This document shows positions 49,470 through 61,008 of a stretch of 64,000 bases of DNA, piece after piece. This DNA comes from Doris montereyensis (lineage: Eukaryota; Mollusca; Gastropoda; Nudibranchia; Dorididae): assembly GCA_037039925.1 (NCBI GenBank), contig JAXRKP010000466.1:196001-260000 (forward strand), written 5' to 3'. Made by a program: the position numbers and the translations under genes. Numbering within the stretch: position 1 is the first letter of the stretch; every line of letters begins with the position of its first letter. The notes under the pieces are model-generated. The model saw only the letters and a list, made by a program, of their open reading frames with translations, searched no databases and was not told the origin of the DNA.

Positions 49470-51890
49470 TCACAGTTCATGTTCACACATTTTCACGTCC
49501 AAGCACACGTTTAAATTGGTCAACAGATAAGCTGTTGATGACTCTATTTGGCAGGGCATTCCACTCGCAGATGGTTTGAGGAAAAAGCTGTGTTTGTAAA
49601 TGTTGGTCCGGGTATGTGGGTTGATGAATTTTTGCTGGTGATGATTTCTTGTTGAGCGAGTATATTCATTGTTGCGTTGAGAAAAATAAGTCGGGATTTT
49701 CACGGTTGATGTGTCTGTGTTTATTGCTTTGTAAATATGTATGAGGCGAGAGTGTTTTCGGCGGGTTTCCAGAGAAGACCAGTTAAGTTCCTGTAATGCT
49801 TGAGTCACGCATCCTTGTTCTCTTGACCAGCATTTTTTTACAACTCGCGCTGCCCGTCTCTGTACCTTTTCAATTTGGTCAATTTGGTATTGGTGGTGTG
49901 GATCTCATGCAGCACTAGCGTATTCTAGCGTCGGCCTAACAAGTGCTGTGTATGCCTGAGATTTAATTTGCATGGGGCATTGACGCAGGTTTCGGTGGAT
50001 AAACCCAAGGCATCTATTTGCTTTTGATGTGATTTCATTTATATGATCATCCCATTGGAGTTTGTTGTTGAGACGGACTCCCAGATATGGTATGCTTTGA
50101 ACGTGTTCCAGATGCTCGTTCATGAGGGTATAATCATATATGACTGGCTTTCGTTTTGGTGTAACGTTCATCACATAGCACTTTGATGGATGGAAATTCA
50201 TATGCCACTCTTCAGTCCATTTTTCAAGGGTTGACAGATCTCTTTGAAGGTTTTCTGCACTGGCTTTGTTTGTTATTTCTCGAAACAACAGGCTGTCGTC
50301 CGCAAACAGTTTAAGATTTGTATCAGGGGACATATTTTTCCCAAGATCATTTATGAATATTAAAAAACAAAGAGGTCCAAGGACTGTGCCCTGGGGGACT
50401 CCAGATAGGACATGACAAGGTTCGCTTGATTTTCCTTCTAGGATTACTCTTTGTGTCCTACCACGGAGCCAACTTTCAAACCACTTCAGGAGCTGTTGTT
50501 TGTTTGTTTCATTATCGGATATAACGTTGGTGTTTCTTATTCCATAATTCTCTAGTTTTTGGAGGAGGCGTTGGTGGGGTACAGTGTCAAAAGCCTTACT
50601 AAAATCAAGGATTAGTAGGTCAACCTGTTTTTTGTCATCTATTGATTTAGCTATCGACTCTAGTGTTGATATAAGTTGTGTTTCACAGGAATGGTGCTTA
50701 CGGAATCCATATTGGTAGTCTACCAGTACGTTGTTTTCTTCCAGGTGGTTCATTATCGTGTGTGCTATGATATGCTCCATTACTTTGCAAGAAATTGAAG
50801 TTAGGGATACTGGGCGGTAGTTCGAAGCAATGTCACGTCTTCCTTTTTTATAAACAGCTGTGATGTTTGCTGTTTTCCAATCTTCTGGCACGAATCCGGT
50901 ATTGATTGATTGTTGGAATATTGTGCAAAGATATGGCGCGATCTCATTTGCTGTTTCTTTGAGGATTTTAGAGGGGATGTCATCTGGTCCTGTTGCCTTA
51001 TGCGAGTCTAGTTGTTTAAGTTGTTTTATAACCCCTGGTACAGTGATACTAATTTGTTTGATTTCAGAAATTTCGTTACTTTCAATGATTGGTAAGTTTG
51101 GATCCTCCCGGGTGAACACACTTTGATATTGATCGTTAAGAATTTTTGCTTGTTCTTTGGAGTCTGTTGTTTCTGTGCCGTCTGGTCGTTGAAGGACGCT
51201 TATTCCTGATATGTTTTTACGCTTTGATTTGATGTAAGACCAGAATCTTTTGGTTATGCGAGCGTTTTCAGGGTCTGGATTCTCATCGTCAATTTCAAGT
51301 AGTTGGTTTATGTATTTGAGGTGTTGTTTCCGTAATTCCTGATGAATTATTGTTCTGATTTTTCGATATTTTTGCCAGTCCTTTGATTTGTTGTGGTATT
51401 TTGCAGCATTATATCTCCTCTGCTTTTGTCTTATCAACCGTTTGATCTTTTTAGTTATCCACGGTAAGTGTGCTTTGCCGCTAATTGTTTTCTTGGGTAT
51501 ATGTATGTTCATGGAATGTGTGACAAGTTCTTTGAATATTGTCCAATTTTCATTTACAGTTTTTGTCTCTGCATTTCTTTCGAATGTTTCGTAGTTATCT
51601 CGTAGGTCTTCTTTAATAGCATTGATGTCGCCTTTGGGGTACAGGAAAATTGATCGAGGAGGTTTTTTCTTTATTTTCGTTTTCATTTGTACGCTGCATA
51701 AAACTGCGCTGACGTCACTCATACCAGGGACAACACTTGTTTCCACAAGGTCAGGATTTGTTGTCAAGATGATATCAAGTATGTTTTCACCTCTTGTTGG
51801 TTCGTGTCAATAATTTATAAGAACATCCACGATTGTTTCGATTTAGATGTCATGAATCATTACAATTTTACTGCTTGACATCAGTTAGAT
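49470..51890 (-). mobile_element. Jockey/CR1-like LINE ORF2, nearly intact, 5'-truncated, one in-frame stop
   Basis: On the minus strand a single frame of about 766 codons (51767-49470) is interrupted only by one TGA at about 49902-49904, between EYASAA and DPHHQYQIDQIEKVQRRAAR; the family has Trp there (AVWDP). Order: end of endonuclease (GENILDIILTTNPDLVETSV, with SDV where SDH is expected), linker (WITKKIKRLIRQKQRRYN), RT (SHKATGPDDIPSKILKETAN, SNYRPVSLTSISCKVMEHII, DYQYGFRKHHSCETQL, LILDFSKAFDTVPHQRL, SGVPQGTVLGPLCFLIFIND, LFADDSLLFREI) and the C-terminal region. The catalytic FADD is intact. It is truncated at about 51890, right beside the hairpin array at 51907. The RT is the least decayed in the window. 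Confidence 0.93.
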
Positions 51891-51906
51891 TACCTTTTAG
51901 GTAGTG

Positions 51907-52081
51907 TTAATTGCTACATAGTGAGGATGTAGCAATTAACACCACGTTAATTGCTACATAGTGAGGATGTAGCAATTAACACCACGTTAATTGCTACAGA
52001 GTGAGGATGTAGCAATTAACACCACGTTAATTGCGACAGAGTGAGGATGTAGCAATTAACACCACGATAATTGCTACAGAG
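51907..52081. repeat. Tandem array of 40-bp hairpin units, inverse of 36585-36765
   Basis: Units start at 51907, 51947, 51987, 52027 and 52067, a period of exactly 40 bp. Each has TTAATTGCTACA, loop (TAGTGAGGA or GAGTGAGGA), TGTAGCAATTAA and spacer CACCACG. This is the reverse complement of the array at 36.6 kb. Confidence 0.96.
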
Positions 52082-52209
52082 CAGATTGGTAGCTCTTCTG
52101 CGTTTGGAGAATATATACAGAGTGGATCGCGAGCTCTTTCGCTTCCGTGAGCATGCTTCGCTTTCTCGAACAAACGTTTTCCAGCCAGATATATCGAAAC
52201 CGCTGCTTC

Positions 52210-52420
52210 CAGCCACCCACCACATTATGATTATGATCTCACCAGCAACACCCTACAACCAACAACCAAATACCCACCACATTATGATCTCACCAGCAAC
52301 ACCCTATAACCAACAACCAAATACCCACCACATTATGATCTCACCAGCAACACCCTACAACCAACGACCAACCACCCACCACATTATGATCTCACCAGCC
52401 ACACCCTCCAACCAATAAAA
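52210..52420. repeat. CCACCCACCACATTATGAT minisatellite, second locus
   Basis: Four copies of the unit seen at 35320-36475 (CCACCCACCACATTATGATC, TCACCAGCAACACCCTACAA, CCAACAACCAAATA), same orientation. It is separated from the hairpin array by about 130 bp of unique sequence and runs into the 5' end of a LINE. Confidence 0.95.
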
Positions 52421-52439
52421 AGTTTTGACAACTCCCTTA

Positions 52440-55400
52440 GTTGCTAACACATTGAAATTATGCAACATATACAAACACACTCATAAACGAGCACACATGG
52501 GAACAGAACATAAGGTCGGAGGAAAAAACAAAACAGAGGGAACCTTTCAAACCTTCTCACCATTAAAACAACTCAAGCGAGCAACGAAGACCAACTTGAT
52601 TCATCACAGTATAAAAATAGTTTACAACTCAACGTCACTATTGAGTGCTAGGTCTGTAGGGAATAAAGCTATTGTTCTCTCCGACTACATCATCGAACAA
52701 AACCTAGACATTTTCATAATAACAGAGAGTTGGCTTTTCAATACAGGTGATGAAGTCACCCTTGCCCACCTCATACCCGTTGGCTATAATTTCAAATGGC
52801 AAAACAGACCATCGTCCAACAGAGGAGATGGACTTATAGTTATTTATAAAGAAAACCTTAGAATCAATAAAGTTGAAAATCAACATAAAAACACTTTTGA
52901 ACATCTTGAAATCACGCTCAATCACAATGGTCAACTGTTTCGAATCGTGGTTGTCTATAGACCTGACCAAAGAAATAAAAAAATTTACATAAACGATTTT
53001 TTAGATGAATTTGAGGACTTCGTTTTTGAAAAAACTCTGCCGTCAGAAAAATTAGTATTTACTGGAGATATCAACCTTCACATTGAGGACCATGACAACG
53101 ACGATGCTAAATAATTCTTAATTCTGCTTGACAGTTTCAATTTAGTTCAACTCGTTGATGAAAATACACACATAGTTGGGCATATCCTTGATTTAGTAAT
53201 TACACACAAAAATTATGACCCGTCGATCACATCCCTGGTAGTTTCCAATCCACATTTCTCTGATCACCACTGTGTATCTTTCACTTTCGCATTACCCAAA
53301 GCTATGCCAACAAAGAAGACCATTAAATATAGAAAAACGAAAAATATCAACTTGAATGACCTAAAATCGTCAACTTTAGAAGCTAATATCAACGAGAAGA
53401 TCAAACCCATTGAAAGTGTTGGCGACCAAGTGAAAGTTTTCAATTACGAAATTAGTAAAATCATTGATACGTTTGCCCCCATTAAATGTGGCACCATTAC
53501 CATAAGACCCAACTGCCGATGGTACACTGCCGGCATTCGAAATACTAAGCAAGAACTGAGGCGTGCGGAACGAAAATTGTCTAAATCAAAATCAGACAGT
53601 AACAAGAATCATTACACAGCCATCAGTAATAACATTTAAAAAATGCTGACTGACGCCAAACGAAAACACATTAAGAACTCTATATATCAGAATAAGGGCA
53701 ATGCCAAAGAGCTTTTAAAATAACAGCTGGTCTGCTCAGTCCTTATGTTCCCAGGATTTTAAAGATTCAACGAAAATGTGGGAAAACTTCAACAATTTCT
53801 TTATTGATAAAGTAGCTAAAATTAGAGACCACCTTAATCATCAAAATCTATCTACTTTATGTATCGATTCTGAGAATTCTAATCCTGGACCTAGCTCTAC
53901 TCTCTCGAAATTCGTGCCAACTCAAAGAAATTAAAAAATCATCGTTGAATAAGGACGAACTCAAGAATTATACACCAATCTCTAATCTGCCAGCCTTGTC
54001 CAAGATTATTGAGAAAATTGTTAACTGCCGTCTTACGCAACACATCGATAGCAACAAAATGTCGACATATTTCCAATCCGCGTATAGAAAACACCATAGT
54101 ACGGAAACATCGCTTTTGAGGGTGCACAATGACATCATTAGGATGATCAACAACAAGTCATGTGTCATGCTCATTTTGTTGAATCTGAGCGCCGCATTTG
54201 ACACTATCGATCATGGAATCTTGCTATCACGATTGCAACATCAATCTGCAATCAATGAGACTGCCCTGAAATGGTTCGATGCCTACTTTCAGGAGAGAAC
54301 ACAATCGGTATTGATTGACTCTTCGAGATCAGTGCCTTTAAAACTACAACATGGTGTTCCCCAAGGGTCTATCTTGGACCAATTCTCTCTACTCTCTACA
54401 CCACTCCATTAGCTGACATAATTGAGAGGCATAACATCAAATATCATCTATATGCAGACGACACTCAACTACACATACCCCTGAGCACCAGCAATCCTGC
54501 AGCATCCATTCAGACACTTCAGGATTGCACCACAGATATACAGACTTAGATGACAGAAAACAAACTTAGGTTAAATGGAGATAAAACAGATATAATTGTC
54601 TTTGGAACGTGTACATCGCTCAAAACTAGTAATGGATGCAATGTAAATATTTGTAATTCACATATTGAAATGTCCAATGCTGTTAAGAATTTAGGCTTTC
54701 CGCTTGATCCTCACCTCACAATGGAGAAGCAAATTAATATAATATGTCAAACATCTATGTTCCATCTTAAGAATATTAGCAGAATCAGATATTGTATTGA
54801 TGAGGATACTGCTAAACTTTTGATAAATGGCTTTGTAACCAGTAGATTGGATTACTGCAACTCCCTCTTGTCTGCTATGTCAAAAAAACATCTATCTAAA
54901 CTTCAAAAGATACCAAATTATGCAGCCAGAACTATTGCTCTTAAAAAGAAATCTGATCACATTACCAATGTACTTAAAGACCTCCATTGGTTGCCAGTCA
55001 GAGAGATAATTGACTTTAAGGTCCTTTGCATGACATATAAATATTTAAATAATCCAGCTCCCGCCTATCTAGAGGAGCTTTTAATCCCTATTTTAAACCT
55101 AGAGTCTTGAGGTCTAATAATAGTAACTATCTTTGTATACCCCGTACATCGACTCGTTTTGGTGAGAAAGCTTTTTCTGTGTGTGCACCTCAACTGTGGA
55201 ATGGTCTGGATGAATGTTGTAGGAACTCCATATCCCTTGAATCGTTTAGGAAGTCTCTTAAAACCCACCTTTTTAAGAGGGCATATAATGCTTAGCGTCT
55301 TTTCAAGCCTTTAATGATCGTTGTTTTTGTAGGATAGTTTATATTTATAATGAATCCTTTGATTATGTCTGTGCGCATTATAATATATCTTGTGTCTCTT

Positions 55401-55690
55401 GTAAGAATGCTCTATTCATTGAATATTATACTAATTCATTGTATCTATCTTTTTAGCTTAATGTATTATTTACAATGTATCTTTTAGATTTCGTGATCAT
55501 GTTATACTCTTTGTATGTTTTAAGATTGTTGTATTATTTGAATCTTTTGAGTGGATTTTTAAACCCTTCTATTTTAGGATAATCATATGATACATTTTGA
55601 CTCTTTTAAATATCATGTTCTATGACCATTATATTTTATTTATGTTGTATTGTATGCTATTGTGAGGCGCTTTGAGCTCTTTTTGAAAAA
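52440..55690 (+). mobile_element. CR1/L2-like LINE, nearly full-length (endonuclease and RT), several stops
   Basis: Plus strand. Endonuclease: LLSARSVGNKAIVLSDYIIE, IFIITESWLF, GLIVIYKENL, VVVYRPDQRN, LVFTGDINLH (52640-53110), then in the same frame past a TAA (53112-53114) HILDLVITHKNYDPSITSLV and SDHHCVSFTF. RT: NYTPISNLPALSKIIEKIVN, SAYRKHHSTETSLLRVHND, LLNLSAAFDTIDHGILLSRL, QHGVPQGSIL (53945-54390), YADDTQLHIP at about 54453, QT-stop-MTENKLRLNGDKT (a TAG at 54547-54549 where Trp is usual). C-terminal region: NLGFPLDPHLTMEKQINIIC, SRLDYCNSLLSAMSKKH, LKDLHWLPVREIIDFKVLC (54550-55110) and LWNGLDECCRNSISLESFRK (55107-55295). The 3' UTR ends GTGAGGCGCTTTGAGCTC, the usual CR1/L2 3' block. The YADD and SDH motifs are intact, but nonsense and frameshift changes make it inactive. 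Confidence 0.92.
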
Positions 55691-55696
55691 GAAGAA

Positions 55697-55811
<115 letters not shown>

Positions 55812-55842
55812 ATAACACTATTTTGACATCCAATTTGCTCTA

Positions 55843-56864
55843 TGGCCAAGGACGAACTTGAAGAATACATCAAGTTTGTCCAATCATTCAATCCAGCGAT
55901 ACGCTACACCTTTCAGATATCCACATCTGAAATGACATTTTTGGACATCAGGGTGATCTTGTCGAATGGGTCAAGTACTACCTCCATCCATTACAAAGAC
56001 ACTGAGAGTCACAGCTACCTTCCATATTCCTCTTCTCATCCCGCTGCCTGTAAGAATTCAATCCCTTTCTCTCAATTTCTGCGTCTTCGTCGTCTCTGTC
56101 ACGATGACATAGACTTCGCGGAACAGACCGGGAGAATGGGTGAATTTTTTCGGGAAGAGGATTTCCACAACATACCATTTCATCTGCTCTCAACCGCATC
56201 CAAACACTACAACACTCTCGGTCATGCCTAAACTCAAGCAAAAGCCCTAATGACCGAGTGAAGCTTATCATGACATACCATCCTTACAATAAACGCATAA
56301 AGGACTTGGTTTCAAAACATTATTCCATCCTTCAAAATGATCCTATCACAAGAGATGTATTCTCTGATCCGCCTCTTTTTGTTTACAGGCGGGACAGGAA
56401 TCTTAGTGATCTCCTGGTCCACATCAGGTTACATTATCCTTCCTACACAGGTACTCGCCAGTGTCGCTGGAAACGTTGTAATACCTGCCAATATGTTGAG
56501 GAAGTGGTATCCATATCCTTCCCCAACCATGAACTGAACCACTTCAGCCTTTACATGTGTCAGCAGAAACATCGTTTACACCATTTCTTGTAAACGATGT
56601 CCTATGAGGTACATTGGGGAAACTGGTCTTCGCTTGGCTGACCGCTTTACCCAACACCTCACCGACATCAGAAACTGTCACTCCAAACAGGTTCCTTCTC
56701 ACTTGAACTCCAGTGACCATCAGGGTATCCTAGACATATCAGTCACTGCTGTCGGCCAGTGCTATGGTACTTGGCGTGACATATTTCACGCGGAACAGGG
56801 CCTTATAAATCAATGTGGTAGGTGCCATCCTCGTGGCTTCAACAGCAAACTACAATATCATTAA
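55843..56864 (+). mobile_element. Penelope-like element, RT C-terminus and GIY-YIG endonuclease
   Basis: Plus strand, three frames: AKDELEEYIKFVQSFNPAIR, YTFQISTSEMTFLDIRVIL (RT thumb region), HYKDTESHSYLPYSSSHPA with FSQFLRLRRLCHDD (55842-56231); KLIMTYHPYNKRIKDLVSKH, PLFVYRRDRNLSDLLV, CRWKRCNTCQYV (56258-56530); then IVYTISCKRCPMRYIGETGL with RLADRFTQHLTDI and a C-terminal GTWRDIFHAEQGLIN (56555-56864). VYTI...RYIGET is the GIY-YIG nuclease core that nicks target DNA in Penelope-like elements. It is 5'-truncated exactly about where the copy at 42.2-43.14 kb ends, and frameshifted twice. Confidence 0.9.
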
Positions 56865-56896
56865 TTCATCATTACAATAACAGTATGATTCCCCCC

Positions 56897-57372
<476 letters not shown>

Positions 57373-57559
57373 CTACTCATTAGCGGATTTACCTCATTCC
57401 TCTTTCCCTTATTTCCCACTTTTTTCTTTTTTCCTCTTTTCTTTTTTTTTTCTTTTTCGCTTTCTTATATTTTTTTTTTATTACATATATACATTTGGTT
57501 TCTATTGTTATGAGGCTTACTCATGGAATCTACGTGATGGGTCATCACATGACTGGCCA

Positions 57560-57665
57560 CCTTTTGGCGCCATATAGTGTCACTCACGACCACTAAATCA
57601 TTCTTGTATCGTTATTGTGTGACTGAGGTTGGGCGGTTTTGCCCGAAACTCTTCTGTCTTTGTAA
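57560..57665 (+). ncRNA. Degenerate hammerhead-ribozyme-like motif at the Penelope-like 3' end
   Basis: At 57623-57649 the sequence reads CTGAGGTTGGGC, loop GGTTTT, then GCCCGAAAC. This has the form of a hammerhead core: box CUGANGA, stem II GGGC/GCCC and box GAAAC. Penelope-like elements are known to carry hammerhead ribozymes in their terminal repeats. Here A9 of the first box is T, and no GTC cleavage site follows GAAAC directly, so it is probably inactive. Confidence 0.5.
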
Positions 57666-57721
57666 CTGTGTCTGTTGTACCTAATAGGCCTTCATAATCA
57701 AGTTCGTATTTCCTCTCTACT

Positions 57722-58142
57722 TTGACATCCATAGCACTCTGTGTCGTCGCCATAACAACGGTGCTGTTGGTGTACAAACTAAGATCATCCCGAAGTGGCG
57801 CGAACTTGCGTCAGGCGTCAGTAAAAGAGATTCTGGCAAAGATTCCGGAGATTCCAATCGGACGCAAACTAGTCAAGGAAGGTGAGACTTGAAGTCATGA
57901 AGACAGTCATTTTGGTCACAGGCATGTTTCTTGTGTGTCTATCGATGAACCATATCCCTGGTTTTGCCTCAGCTCTCATAGAAGGTACAACGGTAAATGG
58001 ATACAATATCAATCTATTTTATGGCGTTTACTACTACAAGATACTGTTTGGTGTTATCAATTCATCTATGAACTATTTCTTCTATATCCGTATTTCAAAT
58101 CGATTTAAGCAAGCTTTCAGTCAAGTTTTCGGGGGGAAGTGA
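57722..58142 (+). pseudogene. Class A GPCR fragment, TM5-TM7 (chemosensory-receptor-like)
   Basis: The frame at 57722-57820 gives TM5 (LTSIALCVVAITTVLLVYKL) and the start of the third intracellular loop (RSSRSGANLRQAS). A second frame gives a Ser/Asp-rich loop (KRDSGKDSGDSNRTQTSQG). The frame at 57882-58142 gives TM6 (VILVTGMFLVCLSMNHIPGF) and TM7 with NSSMNYFFYIRISNRFKQAF, ending FGGK and TGA. NSxxNxxxY followed by SxRFKxxF is the TM7/helix-8 motif of molluscan chemosensory and peptide receptors. TM1-TM4 are absent: the sequence upstream is Penelope-like 3' end. Frame changes and truncation make it a pseudogene fragment. Receptor family is certain; ligand and subfamily are not. Confidence 0.8.
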
Positions 58143-58149
58143 AGACTTG

Positions 58150-58739
58150 ATTTAGATCTAGGTCGCCTGTGACTGGTGATTTAATTGGTTTCTCAAGTCA
58201 AGTTGAATCGGAACAGTTACTATAGACGCCAAAAAAAAAGCCAAAGTATAGTTTGAATGTGAAGAGAAAGACTCAAATTGGCTATATTGCCAAATGAATT
58301 GCATTTTCAAATGTGACATTATACTAGTCTCATCATGAAAACACACAAAGTTCTGCTTCAAAAATAATATGTCATTGTTTCACGGTAAGACACGCTTTAC
58401 AGTATCATTTACAAGGTCATTGTGTGTAGTCATTGGTGAAGTCAATAAAGCAAGCAAACAAATATATCAAGAAATTAACAGAACAGCTTGTAACATACAT
58501 GATAACAAGCAGAGAGTGAAATAAGGTTGCAGTAAACTTACACGCATGATAATTTATTTCTTGTATCCACTGGCGTTTTTAAAGATTATTTCTTACTCTC
58601 TCATTTCAATCACTTTGATATTAAAACTGAAATTGGAATAAATTATCTTTTAGATCTATCCATTTTTACTTATTGTGAGTTGATTTTGGTTCTTTTAATA
58701 CGCCGGCCGCTTTTGTAGATATGTTATATTATCTAGTTT
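58150..58739. other. Intergenic, no gene seen
   Basis: AT-rich, no domain or repeat that I can match. Confidence 0.5.
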
Positions 58740-58938
58740 TGTTTCTTGGTCTCTTATCTTGAGTTTTAGCACTGTATACTGATTTAGCTGTTTTATTGTC
58801 ATTCATTCTGTTTACATGCCAAAACCATCTCAGTTGATTTATTTTCTATCTTACTTTTTATGTTATCTGCTTTGGTTTGATTTCTTATTGTTGCGTTTCT
58901 GATTTTGTCTCTTTTAGTTTTTTCCCTACTTTTCTTTG
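58740..58938 (-). mobile_element. RTE-like LINE C-terminal fragment
   Basis: Nearly the same sequence as 14640-14830 (TTGAGTTTTAGCACTGTATA, CATTCATTCTGTTTACATGC, TTTCTGATTTTGTCTCTTTT). On the minus strand this is the segment encoding the RWFGHKNRMNDN part of the RTE-like ORF. About 200 bp only. Confidence 0.85.
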
Positions 58939-59089
58939 GTTAGTCAATAAAAACTTCTCATTTGTTCAACAAAGTGACCAACCAAAAACACACACCCAGA
59001 CTGAGGATCGATCTCTGGTCATGGGCGTGCTAGTCAGAGATGCGTTTTCAATGCAAGCGGCTTTCTTGTGGTTTGACAAGCGTACCGTT

Positions 59090-59715
59090 TCACAGCCAAG
59101 CGCTAGGCAAGCCGCATGCTAGCAAGGCTACTAGTATCTTTGATGTCAGCCAAGGCAAGCGCACCGTTCCGTAGCCAAACGCTAGGCAAGCCACATGCCA
59201 GCAAGGCCAAGCGGTAGGAAAGCAAAAATATTCGCAGCCAAGCGGTAGGAAAGCACACCGTTCCGTAGCCAAGCGGTAGGAAAGCACACCGTTCCGTAGC
59301 CAAGCGGTAGGAAAGCACACCGTTCCGTAGCCAAGCGGTAGGAAAGCACACCGTTCCGTAGCCAAGCGGTAGGAAAGCACACTTGTTCCGTAGCCAAGCG
59401 GTAGGAAGCGCGCACCGTTCCGTAGCCAAGCGGTAGGAAAGCGCACCGTTCCGTAGGTAAGCGGTAGGAAAGCACACCGTTCCATAGCCAAGCGGTAGGA
59501 AAGCACACCGTTCCGTAGCCAAGCGGTAGGAAAGCACACTTGTTTCGTAGCCAAGCGGTAGGAAAGCGCACCGTTCCGTAGGTAAGCGGTAGGAAAGCAC
59601 ACCGTTCCGTAGCCAAGCGGTAGGAAAGCACACTGTTCCATAGCCAAGCGGTAGGAAAGCACACCGTTCCGTAGCCAAGCGGTAAAGTTCACCGTTCCGT
59701 AGCTAAGTATCTTTG
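59090..59715. repeat. 31-bp satellite array, block 1
   Basis: About 15 copies of AAGCGGTAGGAAAGCACACC + GTTCCGTAGCC (31 bp), with leading sequence containing GCTAGGCAAGCC and GCATGCTAGCAAGG. The unit has no stop codon in any minus-strand frame and its length is not a multiple of three, so it reads as a 31-residue peptide repeat (GYGTVCFPTAWLRNGVLSYR, LATERCAFLPL). I take these open frames as artefacts. Confidence 0.97.
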
Positions 59716-60190
59716 ATGTCAGCCAAGGCAAGCCGCATGCTAGCACAGGCTACTAGTATCTTTGATGTCAGCCAAGGCAAGCGCACCGTTCCATAGCCTG
59801 CGCCAGGACAAATAGGCAAGCCCACATGCTAGCAAGGCTACTAGTATCTTGGATGCCAGCCAAGGCAAGCCCACGGTTCCATAGCCAGGCTAAGCGCCAG
59901 CCAAGGCAAGCCCAAACCACATGCTGGCAAGGCCACTTCAGTATCTTTGATGCCAGCCAAGGCAAGCCCACGGTTCCATAGCCAAGCGCTAGGCAAGCAC
60001 ATGCTGGCAAGGCTACTAGTATCTTGATGCCAGCCAAGGCAAGCCCACGGTTCCATAGCCAAGCGCCAGGCAAGCCGCATGTTAGCAAGGCTACTAGTAT
60101 CTTTGTTGTCAGCCAAGGCAAGCGCACCGTTCCATAGCCAAGCGTTAGGCAAGCCACATACTAGCAAGGCTACTAGTATCTTGGATGCCA
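59716..60190. repeat. Longer higher-order repeat, about 75-95 bp
   Basis: Five to six units of GCAAGGCTACTAGTATCTTT, GATGCCAGCCAAGGCAAGCC and CACGGTTCCATAGCCAAGCG. It links motifs from the 31-bp array (CCGTTCC.TAGCCAAGCG) and from the 21-bp array (GCCAGCCAAGGCAAGC). Confidence 0.92.
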
Positions 60191-61008
60191 GCCAAGGCAA
60201 GAGCACCGTTCTGTAGCCAAGCGGTAGGAAAGCACACCGTTCCATAGCCAAGAGGTAGGAAAGCACACCGTTCCGTAGCCAAGCGGTAGGAAAGCACACC
60301 GTTCCATAGCCAAGAGGTAGGAAAGCACACCGTTCCATAGCCAAGAGGTAGGAAAGCACACCGTTCCATAGCCAAGAGGCAGGAAAGCACACCGTTCCAT
60401 AGCCAAGCGGTGGGAAAGCACACCGTTCCATAGCCAAGAGGCAGGAAAGCACACCGTTCCATAGCCAAGAGGCAGGAAAGCACACCGTTCCATAGCCAAG
60501 AGGTAGGAAAGCACACCGTTCCATAGCCAAGAGGTAGGAAAGCACACCGTTCCGTAGCCAAGTGGTAAGAAAGCACACCGTTCCGTAGCCAAGTGGTAAG
60601 AAAGCCCACCGTTCCGTAGCCAAGCGGTAGGAAAGCACACTTGTTCCGTAGCCAAGTGGTAAGAAAGCCCACCGTTCCGTAGCCAAGTGGTAAGAAAGCC
60701 CACCGTTCCGTAGCCAAGTGGTAAGAAAGCCCACCGTTCCGTAGCCAATGGTAGGAAAGCACACTTGTTCCATAGCCAAGCGGTAAGAAAGCCCACCGTT
60801 CCGTAGCCAAGTGGTAAGAAAGCCCACCGTTCCGTATCCAAGCGATAGGAAAGCACACCGTTCCGTAGCCAAGTGGTAAGAAAGCCCACCGTTCCGTAGC
60901 CAAGTGGTAAGAAAGCACACCGTTCCGTAGCCAAGCGGCAGAAAAGCACACCGTTCCATAGCCAAGCGGTAGGAAATAACACCGTTCCAGCCAAGCGGTA
61001 GGAAAGCC
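60191..61008. repeat. 31-bp satellite array, block 2
   Basis: About 26 further copies of the 31-bp unit, with local variants (CAAGAGGTAGGAAAG, CAAGTGGTAAGAAAGCC) clustered in runs, which shows local homogenisation. Minus-strand open frames of up to 492 codons cross this block and the next. Confidence 0.97.
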
